Shown here: one piece after another, positions 23,101-33,680 of the stretch | How positions within the stretch are numbered: position 1 is the stretch's first letter | Layout of the letters: every line of letters begins with the position of its first letter | Source: Ancylostoma caninum | Lineage: Eukaryota; Nematoda; Chromadorea; Rhabditida; Ancylostomatidae | Direction of reading: 5' to 3' | Assembly: GCA_037903475.1 (NCBI GenBank) | Contig: JBAJFG010000442.1 | Coordinates: 459,001-523,000, forward strand | Length of the DNA stretch: 64,000 nucleotides | Program-made: the position numbers and the translations under genes | The notes under the pieces: generated by a model | Databases searched by the model: none | Seen by the model: the letters and a program-made list of their open reading frames with translations, nothing else | What the model was told of the DNA's origin: nothing

Positions 23101-26100
23101 CCCATGCAATTGTAGCCCCGCCCCTAGATTGATACAGGGATTCGCGAACGCTGGCAGTTGCGTGTGTGTTAATTATTTTCCACTGCTGAAGATGGTATGA
23201 CCTATTTGAACAGATTTTAGTAAGGCGAAAGCATAATTTCCGATTTTCAAAGCTTAATTTTCATTGAGATGTGACAATGAATCACTACAAGTTTCTATGT
23301 CTTTGCCCCAAACCCCACAAAAACCTCATCTAGTCTAGTTCTGAATCAGATAAAGGTTTCGGTACTTGGTACAGGGTAAGCTAGCATGCGCATCGTGCGA
23401 GATGGGCGTGGCAATCTTTACATGGGATGCGTGGTGCAGCTGGGAGCTGTCACGATCTATCGTTCTTCATGACCGCCACCCGGTGTTAACGAGTGATGTT
23501 CCGCTGCTCCCAATGAAAGGAGAGCAAAGGCGATTGACGCTCCATGTGCATAAAAATATTTGGAAAATTGCCTAGTTGGAGAATTTTTATAAGAAATCCT
23601 CCGAAGTATTTTCTGTATGAATGTATGAGTGCGCCTCACGCGCGGCTGACGCACACATCTAGTATAAATTGTCCTTGACGATGAGGAATACAGTTGGGAA
23701 ATAACGTAAATTTCCACGAAATTCATATGGAACTCGCTAGATTTACCCGGTTTACCCGAAATATGAGCAACATCAGCCCGTTCTCCTCAAAATGCATAAT
23801 TTGCAAGAGTTTCAACCAGAATATATGTAGTAATGGATTGGAATCCGTGGTGTACACGATTCACACGGATATTCTCCGAAATTTACCCGGGATCCCCCCC
23901 CCCCCCACCCAGCGTAGAGTCACTAGAGAAGTTTCAGTTCGGGGTGGTAAACTCGTTTCCGAGGTAACTACGACATTGCTGCTGGGACGGTCAAAGATGT
24001 TTTTTGTCAAGTATCTCTATGCCAAGGCCGAAATTTCTGAATAATCACCTTTCTGAAACCATGACCTTCATCTGGATAGAGGATATAGCTTACGGGGATG
24101 AACTTCTTCTGAAGCGCTGCGACGAATTGGTCTGGAAAGGAATGTAAATGTTTTCCTATTGACAATGTTCAACGAATATGGTTTTGGCTGAGATGCTGAC
24201 CAGATTCTTTCTGCTTCACCCTGGGATCGTTGGCTCCTTGCAGAATCATGAGCGGTTTGGTGACGCGTTCGGCAAAGAACAGCGGTGAGCGAGCGGTCAA
24301 CGATTGACGGCCTTCTTCTCTAAAAATGAGATATATCTACAGTTATGTCTTAAAATTTGCATTATCCACGCATCTAATGCTTCAAAGACCTCAAATTCCC
24401 CAATATTGCTCCATTTCCGAGCCTCATTTCTATAATAGTTAACCAAATTTGTTCTGCAAAAGCTCCCTGCTCATAATTTGTTGCAGTTGTTCGGAGTCAG
24501 CATTCGCTCAACCAGCAAACACCAGAACCTCTTTTGGTACAACGGTCCACACCTCACAGCTTTTGAAAATGTAAACTTAACTCACGTATCAATATCAGCT
24601 CCCATCATTCGCACGAGATCCTTGTAAAACCCTCTCCAGTAAGGTGGTACAGCCTGCAGCAATGTTACCAAATTTGATGGTCCAACAATGTCAACTCCAC
24701 AGGCGAACTCATCCGGAGTAAACGTAAGAGCGGCCAAGGTTTCGTAGCCACCATAGCTGCCACCTGCGATGGTATTCATGAAAGGGCGGTCACAGAGAGC
24801 GCTCACTTACCCAGGTTAGTGGTCACTTACCCATAATGGCAATTTGTGACCTATTCGCTATGCCCTTCGCAACCGCGAATTCTACAGAATCGAGAATGTC
24901 GAAGTGCATCTTTCGACCCCATTCGCCGTCACCTGCATTTGTCAAGCGCTTGCCAAAGCCCACACTTCCTCGGAAGTTCACCTGAACACAGAAGGTTCAA
25001 ATTCTAACAATGCAGTGGAGTTAGGCCCTGTAAAGCCGTGCCTAGGTAGTACCTGAAGCACTGCATAGCCTCTGTTGGTGAGCCAAGCATTCGTGGCAGA
25101 ATACCCGTAATCGTCTCTGGCTTTTGGTCCACCATGCACAAGCACAACCATCTTCTGTGGTTCTACCGGCAACATTCCGAGCTCAGCGTAACCTCGATCA
25201 GCTGCTGGAACGTCTTTTGGAGCTCGGAGCTTCGCCTGAAATTTGTTTTAGTGATCTCGCACAATGCTAAGCTTTCAATGGGGGTCTTACATCTGGAGGT
25301 AAGCTGATGTAGGCTTGAAGCACCATGTCGTCTCGTGTCTTGAAGTCAAATCCGATTTGTTTATTCAACTTGTACTCCTCGAGCTCTGGTCGCACGTTGA
25401 ACAGGAACTCGGCCTTAATATGGAAAAAAATGACGGAGCAACTGATGGACCTCCAAATGTTCCTCTCATTGCTTCAGCAGCTCGAATATATGAGTGTTTC
25501 AAATTATGTAACTCGGTTTGAATGCAATTAGCAGTAGTTTCACTTGCTTAAGAAAGGTACTATTCTGTGTGTTTGTTTGGATTGCATCAAGATCCAGTGT
25601 GCGTTCTGGTGGTTCTCTAACACAAGTCACTGTAAAGTTTATTACAAACATTTAAAATAGCTTCTAACAATATGATAAAGGAGAGGAATGACGAACGTAG
25701 AGAGGATTGATTTCATTATTTCCCAGTTCTTTTCAACGCTATTTCACCTCTTTTCACATTCAATTCCATTCTCTTTTACAAGACCAACCGGGCGTCTGTA
25801 CCCGTCATACTGAGCCTATAGGCCCAGAAGGCCAAGGGCCCCTGAGAAGACTATTCCCCTCTTCAAGACGCCAGCGGGGGCGGAAACGTCAACATGATGA
25901 CTAATAAATTGACAATGCTATGCGTTGGCATCTGGTTGGATGGACTTTGCCATGGATCGCAGGATTCATGACAGTGTTAAAGGTACTTGAAAAGTTGATA
26001 TTTTTTCAATGTTATGGATTCGTAAGGTGTCACCAATATGGAAATTATACAACTTGTGGGTCTATGAACTTAGCATTGAGAACCAATAACTTACAGTTTT

Positions 26101-29100
26101 CAACCAGCTTCTGTAGAGGAACACTTCATAAGGCTTGTCTGACGACAAGTACGTTACCAGCCATGTGCTCATATCTGAAAGAGAAGCAATCACCGGGAAT
26201 TCACGACCTTAAAACTTATTTAAACTGAAAGCATGTACCTAAGCTCATTGATAAAATTTGCAGAGATCCGAATGGTCGCAGATTCACCAAATACTGTAGG
26301 TCTTGCATTACGGTGGTATTAGCAACGAATAGTTCTTGCTTATGGTACACCTTAACAATAGCGAATTGAGTGGAGCCTAACAAAAAACATGGCGGTATGG
26401 TGGTCCTGTAACATAAAGTAGTAGTATGTTTACTCTGTCGTGACGTCATCAACATGCAGCTACTATCTATGGGTAGTCACACCCACTGGTATGAGATTAC
26501 CCACTTGTTAAAATGATGGACTCAAACCCTTGTTATTGAGGGATTTTCTAAATGTGATGTGGTAAGCCCCGATATGAAAAGGAGAGGCCGCATGCATTAT
26601 AGAAATTACCCAGGTAAGTGCGTTGAAGCCCATATCAACCATGGGTAAATTTGCGTGGTATTGGCGCATTTACCCTGGATGATCTCGATGCATGCGGTTT
26701 GAAATAGGAACAAGTAAAGGTCACATCTGACCTCAGTCACCGCAAGCACTGTCTTATCGACAGGATGAATTAGGATGCTTCCAATCTGTGCGCGAGTCGC
26801 GGTGTACAGGACTTCCTTGTGCTGTGGAGCATCAATGTTGAACACCACAAGAGTTCCTGAATCGTGTAGCCATGTTAGACAAACGCAGGTAGCAGAGCAG
26901 AGTCTCAGATAACTTACCAAGGTCGATATTTTCGTCACCCCACAGCCAGTACATGTATTGATTGCTCTTATCAAAGCCTATGGGGCTGAAAATTCGCGGC
27001 TATAATTTTTTTTCTGATTTTGGCACTTTTCACATTTAGAACTTACGAAGTGATCGCCCTGTCATCCGGCTGCACAACGAGAAGCTCCTCCCACTGGGAA
27101 GAATGCGATGAAAGCGGTGGTCGACTAACTTTTTGCGAAAGCCTGGAATTAGAAACGCGTTGTGCTGCTAGGTCAGTTTTTGCTTTTATTCTACGGTTTA
27201 GGGAGTGTAATGATTAGAAAACCCTCTTGATGATTCACAGGAATTTCACCACTATTCTTTTGAAATTATAGATTTTATTTGAATGCCTAGAGCTGAAAAT
27301 GGAAATCTTGAGAGGCACAGAACCCACGTACAAGAACTGTCCTCAAACAACTGAGTTACCACTACCACCACCTCTACATAACCCATACACTCACCGACCC
27401 CTCTTTCACTGCCCCTCTTCATTCAAACTTTTCAAATTGTACGTGAAACGTCCTTGAATACGCTACCCCCCCCCCCTGGTCTCCCAAACAATATCTAATT
27501 GACAAAATCGAGTATGTGCAAAAATCATCCACTAGACGATTCTTTGCTAGGACAGGCCGATTTTACTCGTCTTACCGCGATAGATTATCGCTCCGAGCTT
27601 CTTCTTCACTGTTGCTTAGACGCTTGATAAATGACCAGTCTTTGCTCTACAAAATCATATTTGGTGATTTGGATGTAAACCGGTCAACATTTTCGAAATT
27701 CTCTAATTTTTCTCATAGGACCAGAGGACATCAGTTTAGGCTCTTCGTAGAGACTACTCGCACTAAACAATTCCATGATTCTTTCTTTGCACGAAGTACC
27801 AGAATCTGGAACGAGCTACCCTCAACAGTGGTTCTATCGTCATCAAACTCAGCTTCGAAGATGACCCTTAGAGAGAGGGGGTTTTATTGAGATCTTCTTT
27901 CCTTTATTCACAGAACCTGTACTAACACTTCTTTGTTTCAGCGAGAGAGAGAATACCATCTCTGACTCCCGAGCTATAGACAGCTCTCTTTTGTCATCGT
28001 TTGGCTAATTCCATATGTGCATCCTTTTTGTGTGCACTTCCTTTTGTGTTGTAGTTTCTGGAAATTAGCAAAGTCTATGATAGTATCCTCTCTTCCAAAA
28101 GGTATTTTCTGAAAGATATGAGCTTTTCTCCCTCAATTCCCCTAGCTTGAGAGAAAAGCCAGGACCGTCTGAAGGACGATATTGTGGACCTCGACGAGGT
28201 TGACGGACCTACTAAGTTGGTATCCGGAGCCCTGATCTACCCCTCTGATGGACTTGCGGTGTTGGCGGCCACTGCTCTTCCTCGCCCTGCGATCCACTCC
28301 CTCTTCCTCTACCTGATTTACCGCATTGGTTACCTAATCCTTGAGTACCATCCTCTTACATCTGTCGTATCCTAGTATTTATCGGTGTGCTTCTCTATCA
28401 TTCGATGCATAATTGTTATGTCCAGTAACCGATAATAAATATTATCATCCCTTCTCCCTCCCCCCCCCCACATGATACTCTGCAATCGAAGAACGAACGG
28501 TGGAAATCAGTGGCAGAGGTGAAATGCCTAGCTAGTGGGAGTGGAGTGGGGACTTTTGTCTTTTTATTAATTTATACAATTTAGTGAACCAAGTAGAAAA
28601 ATAAAATTGCTAAAAATAATAATTCTATTATTACCTGTGAATGTAAACAAACCACTAAAAATAAACTAATACAAAATTTTGGACTATTCCACAACATGTT
28701 TTGAAGATTCTGCGACTCCCATCCCTCCTGCATTTGCTCCCGACAGGAACAACAAGCCAGTACTTCCAGAAGAGAGAGTGCATGAAACAAATGCATATCT
28801 TTCAGGTTTTCTTTTATCGGATCCTCCTTAAATTTCCGGAGACTTTCGCTTTACAACCTCTTCATCTCTGCAACGGAATCTGCAGTTGATCAAGTCACCC
28901 TACTACTGACCAGTCGCAGAGCTCGCTCCCCCCCCCTCCCTTCTAAGTTCATTGCCTATCCCCTGTAGAGCAAATTATAACAACTGCGCATTTGAGTAAG
29001 ACATGCGACTGCAAAATCAAATGATAGAACGAAACGCTGGAATACATGAATATCCATCAAACTTAGACATTTATTTGTTCACTATCCAGTTATCAGAGCC

Positions 29101-32100
29101 AGAATATAAAGCTGGTAGTAAACAGAATACGAGCTATAGGGTGCGAACGAATTATTGTCGCGTGATTTTTTGAGCCTCAATCTGGTAGGATTGAGCGAAT
29201 TCATGAGTCATGTCGTAATTCTCCTTGCTTGAGCCATCTCTACCGTAGACAGCAGCTGGTATCCCAAATTACCTTTTCCTGTGCCTACACAGGCTTCGAG
29301 AAATCTCCTGGTCAAATTGCTGGTGACACGGGCTTCTGCTTCTTACAGAAGTTCAACAAATCGCATATTCGCATTCCTCTAAACTTTCATGCTTTTCTCG
29401 CCTAGTCACTTGACAAAATTCTGCCTTCCTCCGCCAATAACGCTTATTCATTGTCAATATGGAACTTGTAAACTTAAACTCCATTCAGCAGAATCATATG
29501 GACGATCCTTAGAAAGCATGGTAAAAATGGAGAGTCTGTCAATGTTAATTCCTATATAAGCATTCAGCAAATGCTTTCTTTGGTTCCGTAGCCCATGTAC
29601 CAATAAAGGATTTATACGCCGCAGCCCACGCCATCTACGTCCTCGGGATTGAAACAACGGGGGCCGGTTACAGCTCGCTTCCTTCCAAGATTTTCTGGAG
29701 TACGCTCTAGAAGACTCCGACCATACAAGCATGGTATGTCACGGCTAAGTCTCAGCTACCACGCGCGCATCGTGGATCGGACCACCAAATGATTACCATG
29801 GTCAAAACAGTCTTTCTATCTAACAGGCCATTTTTGTTATTTTTTGCGAACGTAGGACTGGGAATCAGCAGTAATAGTATAGTATAGTAAATATAGTAAA
29901 TGTTTTGGAACCGTGGAAGACTCCCAATCCTACGTATGAAAAGTGGCTTTTGCAAACTCGTTCAGCCCCGGTTTACAATGCAAAATTCATCCAAAAGTGG
30001 TTTCACTGGTGATTTCCTTGAATTTTGGCTCGTGGAAATTGTCTACGTTAATCATTTCGTTTCCATTCCTATGAGCTCCACTTTAGATATGTTGGTGGGT
30101 AAAGTCTGTACTACTAAATAGATAGAAACAGAGTGGTTGAAATTCGTCTCTGAGGAATCCTGAAAAAATCTTGTGAACTAATACCTGCATGCCAAGGGCG
30201 GTCTGAGCTGAAAGCTTCCCTAAGCCTTTACAGACCAGGGCTAGTATTCATGAACGCATAACCAAGGGGAACAAAGCGAGCAAACCAATCTTTGTGTCCT
30301 GCGTCGCCTAGTATTACATAGTCTATATGAAAACCTACCACGCTAGCTATAGTTGGTTTGCTAGATTACGGTTTCATGAATCCCAGCCCAGGAACGAGAT
30401 CACTCGGTAAAATTGCTGTTGCTAACGGTAGGAGTTGCTGCAGCAAATACATCCACTGCATGGCCTTTCAATTCGCTCAATCCCTACCGATTTGAGCCCA
30501 AAAAACCCGCGCCAATAATTTGTGCGCACCCTGTAGTTAGGCAAGGACTACCTAGAGATGCTTACATCATAGATTTGGTTCTCGCTTGAGTTTTCAGCCA
30601 CTTACTCATTTATTTCGCCAATATTTTCGAGGTTGCTTTATAATTTTACTAAGATTATAACAGAAGGAAAAGATCATTGGCTTAACAACTAAAAATTAGC
30701 CTGGGCTAACGGCTTGTCCTCCACACTTAATCCTGGCGTCTTCGATTTTTCCGCCTTCACAGATTAACGAGTCAACCTCACGGTCAGACTTAACTTCTTG
30801 CGGTGCGCATTGTGCAAAAGCGCGCGCACGAAGAGAGTATAGCGCCCAAGTGCAAATATGTACAAGGACGATGACTTCCTGTTACAATGGTCCAATCCCT
30901 TAGCAAAACTTCTCATTCACGATACTATCGCCGCAACTCCTATCATACTAGCACTATTAGTGGCTAAGATTCTGAAGAAGTCCTCGGGAAAATTCTTAGA
31001 GAAGAAGAAAAGGAAAGAAAGCTTCACCTGTAGTACATCAACGAGCCGTCAGGCTGTTCTTCAGCAGCCAGACGAATGTTCAGGTCGTTGTCGACGTAGA
31101 ACACTGGGAAACGATCGTTTTTTAGATGTAGCGTCATCGTGTCAGTGAGGAGGTCGAAGATGTAGATGTTGTGGAACCTGGAATGATTTTAGTGGTTAGC
31201 TATATAGTTAGAATAGTGCTGGATGTCCTAGCTTATTCAATTCACATCTCATAAGGGGAGGGTAAGATGCTAATTCTATACATCGAAATGGGACCTATTT
31301 AATTTGATGTTTTACCCAACAAAATGGTGCAGTATGTACACAAAATTTTCCTTTGACCTGTCTGAAGATCTTCTATGCTAATGTAGAATTATATCCACAA
31401 ATAACAGGTTGTTGAAGTGGATGAGTGCGTTGCTTAGTGGACCGCCACGGAAGAGCTCGAGAGTTCGATTCCCGCCACTGATCCTTCTCTCACATTTTTG
31501 TATTTCTTCTCTCAGGATCAGAAGCCAAAAAAGGTACACATACCAGTCCATAGTAGTACAATGTTAGATGAAATGGGAAACCTTGTGGATACACGATCCA
31601 GATTACCCAGTGTAAACGTGCTGGCCCCCGCATTAACTAGAGTAAATTTATGTGGGGTAGGTTTACCCTAGGTAAGCCAAACAAAGCATTCGGCCTCAGA
31701 TAGGTTCCACTGCGATCTGTTGGGTTACCTCTTGCAATTCCGTGGTGAGCATTAGCACCACACTTGATAACAACATTCTTTGTTCAAGTATTCCTAGCCG
31801 TGCTCAGAAGAAATCTCGGGAAACCTTCCATATTCCTGGTAACTTCATCGATATCTCAACATCTTTTAGATGAAAGGCGTTCCAGATTGCAAAAAATCCC
31901 ATTTTGCCTCTGAATTTCTAAGAAATTAGGGAAGAAATCCTCAAAAAATCGGAAATGTAGATCGAAACTCCCGACTGGAGGTTGGAATAAAATATTTATG
32001 GAACAAAACGCTTGATGCCACTGTAATTATTGTGGTGAGACCGATTAGTGCATTAGATACGTTTGGATTTCAAAATTCGACTATGAGTAGCTCGAAAATT

Positions 32101-33265
32101 CGCATGGTAGAAGAGTACGGAGCAGTACAACCCGAGGGGAATGACAGAGAGAGATTTTAGTTCCTCCAAGACATTCAAACATTTTTGGACGGGGTTCTAA
32201 ATCAATACTTATTATTCAGTTATTGGCCAACAGCTCGACAGACACAACCACTAGGCCAACATTCAAGGATAGTCGAGCATGGAAACTGTTAAATCAATTG
32301 GGCTACTGTATTTGGTTTTTATCTATTTGTTTTGTTTTACACAAGTGTAGTGATAAGATTTGGAATTCCTTAATAAAATTATTAAAGTTATAGAAAGGTT
32401 TAATATGAAAAGAGGTGAAATTCATATAGAAGTGTTGCCTATATGCCTGTTCCGTTCCCTTACCATATACGGGTAAATAGGTTAGAAATAGGTAGTCCCG
32501 GGAACTCGTCAGTACGGCGAGGAGGACCTACCTACGTATAATGTCAAGGTAAATCTCTGAGAATTTCGCTAGTTTATTTGTAAAAGGATTAACGCACGCT
32601 GGATTCTCGTCATTAAGTCCGACCAGAATTCGCGAATCTCTGTTGTTGTTGCCCAGGATTACAGCCTTAACACCTGGTCGGTTTGAAATTACCGTTCGTT
32701 TTTGCCGATCGAGAGTCAGTGCTTCCTGAAACCATTAAAATTATCTGGAAGTATGTATTTGTTCGTCATAACCCCAGATATGATGCCGTGAGCACCGTGA
32801 TGAACCTCGACCGGAAAGAAAACGAACTTCTGAGATGTTCTTCTTGAACAGCATTGTGTTCTCGTCACCATTGCGATCTTGGCTGTAGATGATCACATCA
32901 GGTACACCAGTCCACGAGTATCCTAGAAGGCATATGCTTGTCCTAACATTTTTTCAATGAGCTTTAGAACTAAACTGCTCTCACCAAGCACATCAGTGAC
33001 TTCTTCGAACGTCACCTGTCGCGTGTGCTTGCATGAGGTGCACTTGACGAACACATTTTTCACATTATTCCCATCAGGAGCGATGTAGGCGAATAACCTT
33101 TAAAAATGCAAAATACTGCGGATTCCATCAGGATTTTAAGGGAAAAAGGGCTCACCTTCCATTCGGACTCAGCGAGATTGATGAGTACTTTGGATCAGAA
33201 AAGAGGAGTTCCCTTGGGATGAGATCAGCGCTCACTAGAGGTATGAGGAAGAGAGCGAGCAGCAT
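20122..33265 (-). CDS. dpf-6: S9C prolyl-oligopeptidase-family peptidase (20 exons, 765 aa), dpf-6-like
   Basis: Exons: 33265-33156, 33097-32985, 32922-32828, 32725-32598, 31177-31028, 27142-27047, 26985-26918, 26856-26732, 26350-26239, 26174-26095, 25413-25291, 25235-25053, 24981-24831, 24763-24586, 24320-24202, 24132-24050, 22331-22224, 21664-21483, 20519-20465, 20160-20122. Phase is kept at all 19 junctions and every donor is GT. Residues 1-13 ([13 protein letters not shown]) are a signal peptide. About residues 20-400 are the beta-propeller ([43 protein letters not shown]). The hydrolase domain follows, with [13 protein letters not shown], nucleophile Ser514 in GGSYGGY, Asp602 in GANDPRV and His634 in DEGHG. 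The enzyme should cleave short peptides in the secretory or extracellular space. About 93 C-terminal residues are a Pro-rich tail. Reading through the exon-17 donor gives a stop at 22209 and a 678-aa alternative form. Closest family recalled is C. elegans dpf-5/dpf-6; which paralogue is uncertain. Confidence 0.93.
20217..20276. repeat. 30-bp unit, two tandem copies
   Basis: GTTGTTTTCAAAGCTCAAAG plus AATGAGTACA repeats exactly once with one change at the end. It sits inside the last intron of the peptidase gene. Confidence 0.85.
21180..21210 (-). repeat. Solo Tc1/mariner-like terminus in peptidase intron 18
   Basis: The minus strand reads CAGGGTGACCCAAAAGTTTT from 21210, the form of a TIR from the same style of element as 12627 and 29137. 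No partner terminus was found on the other side, so it is a truncated relic. Confidence 0.45.
22487..22764. mobile_element. 278-bp hAT MITE in peptidase intron 16
   Basis: CAGTGGCGGACGCAG at 22487 is mirrored at 22764, and both ends are flanked by the perfect 8-bp duplication ATATGTAC (22479-22486, 22765-22772). G/C-rich shoulders follow each TIR and the centre is AT-rich low complexity. The terminal sequence and 8-bp duplication fit a hAT-derived MITE. Confidence 0.93.
26611..26683. repeat. Dispersed GCGTTGAAGCCC / TTTACCCTGG repeat, copy A
   Basis: GCGTTGAAGCCC, ATGGGTAAA and TTTACCCTGG occur in the same order and spacing here and at 63478-63540. Related ATTACCC/GGTAAA blocks lie at 31605-31675 and 63780-63850. 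It sits in intron 8 of the peptidase gene. Confidence 0.6.
27477..27890 (+). pseudogene. Non-LTR retrotransposon (LINE) RT C-terminus
   Basis: One open frame reads [20 protein letters not shown], then [33 protein letters not shown] and [17 protein letters not shown] up to a TGA at 27890. This is the conserved segment after the RT domain in CR1/Jockey/RTE-type LINEs (VW.P....I..IE.VQ...T and R....WN.LP). Only the end of ORF2 is present, as expected of a 5'-truncated insertion. It lies antisense in the 3.9-kb intron 5 of the peptidase gene. Confidence 0.85.
27891..28450 (+). repeat. Probable 3' UTR/tail of the LINE fragment
   Basis: Continuous with the LINE frame and non-coding. It ends in an AATAAATATT stretch near 28434, followed by a C-rich run. 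No long A-tail is left. The boundary is an estimate. Confidence 0.5.
29137..30533. mobile_element. 1.4-kb Tc1/mariner-like TIR element in peptidase intron 5
   Basis: The left end TAGGGTGCGAACGAATTATT is mirrored at the right by CAGGGTGCGCACAAATTATT. The inverted similarity continues about 60 bp, through TTTTTTGAGCCTCAATC and GGATTGAGCGAATT. TA flanks both ends (29135-29136, 30534-30535). The interior has a minus-strand frame at 29454-29732 without a motif I can assign, so transposase identity is open. Confidence 0.75.
31410..31490 (+). repeat. tRNA-like SINE head or tRNA pseudogene
   Basis: A B-box-like AGTTCGATTCC at 31463 follows a possible A-box region (GTGGATGAGTGCG) at tRNA-like spacing. 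The acceptor stem does not pair and the anticodon loop cannot be placed, so it is not a functional tRNA. It lies in intron 4 of the peptidase gene. Confidence 0.4.
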
Positions 33266-33275
33266 CTTAAACGGA
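33258..33275 (-). promoter_or_regulatory. Possible trans-splice acceptor at the peptidase start
   Basis: On the minus strand CTCTCCGTTTAAG abuts the initiating ATG at 33265. Spliced-leader addition directly before the start codon is common in nematodes, and AAG-ending acceptors are used elsewhere in this gene. Without transcript data this remains inference. Confidence 0.25.
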
Positions 33276-33607
33276 GAGATTTATCTCGTTATTCACGGTG
33301 ATTTTCAATATAATTCATTCCTTTCAGCGCTCTCTCGTCCGCGAAAATATGGTGAAGTGACGAGAAAATAATAAATAATAGAAAGCGACGACGCATCAGA
33401 GCACAATCAAAACTAGTCGGAAAAAATTGCGTAAATCATGATGTGAAACATTTCAGTGCGCATGTCTGCGGACAGGTCTTCACTGGGTATCAAAATACCC
33501 AAATAAATCCGTCAGAGCTCGTTCCGGCCGAATAAAGGATATCGGATACGGGACTCGAAGTAGAACAACAAGAAAGAATCCTCCTAAGAAAAAGCATCCA
33601 GTGAATA

Positions 33608-33610
<3 letters not shown>

Positions 33611-33677
<67 letters not shown>
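33611..33677. repeat. (GA)n microsatellite, about 33 repeats
   Basis: An uninterrupted GA dinucleotide run of 67 bp, 0.35 kb upstream of the peptidase start codon. The Ser-Leu frames read on its minus strand are artefacts of the repeat. Confidence 0.98.

Positions 33678-33680
<3 letters not shown>

Noticed and set aside
25544..25629. Extra peptidase exon between exons 10 and 11 ([14 protein letters not shown]...)
   Set aside because: It is bounded by plausible splice sites, but phase does not match exon 10 (which ends in phase 0), and joining exon 10 directly to exon 11 is in phase and gives a better fit to the family.
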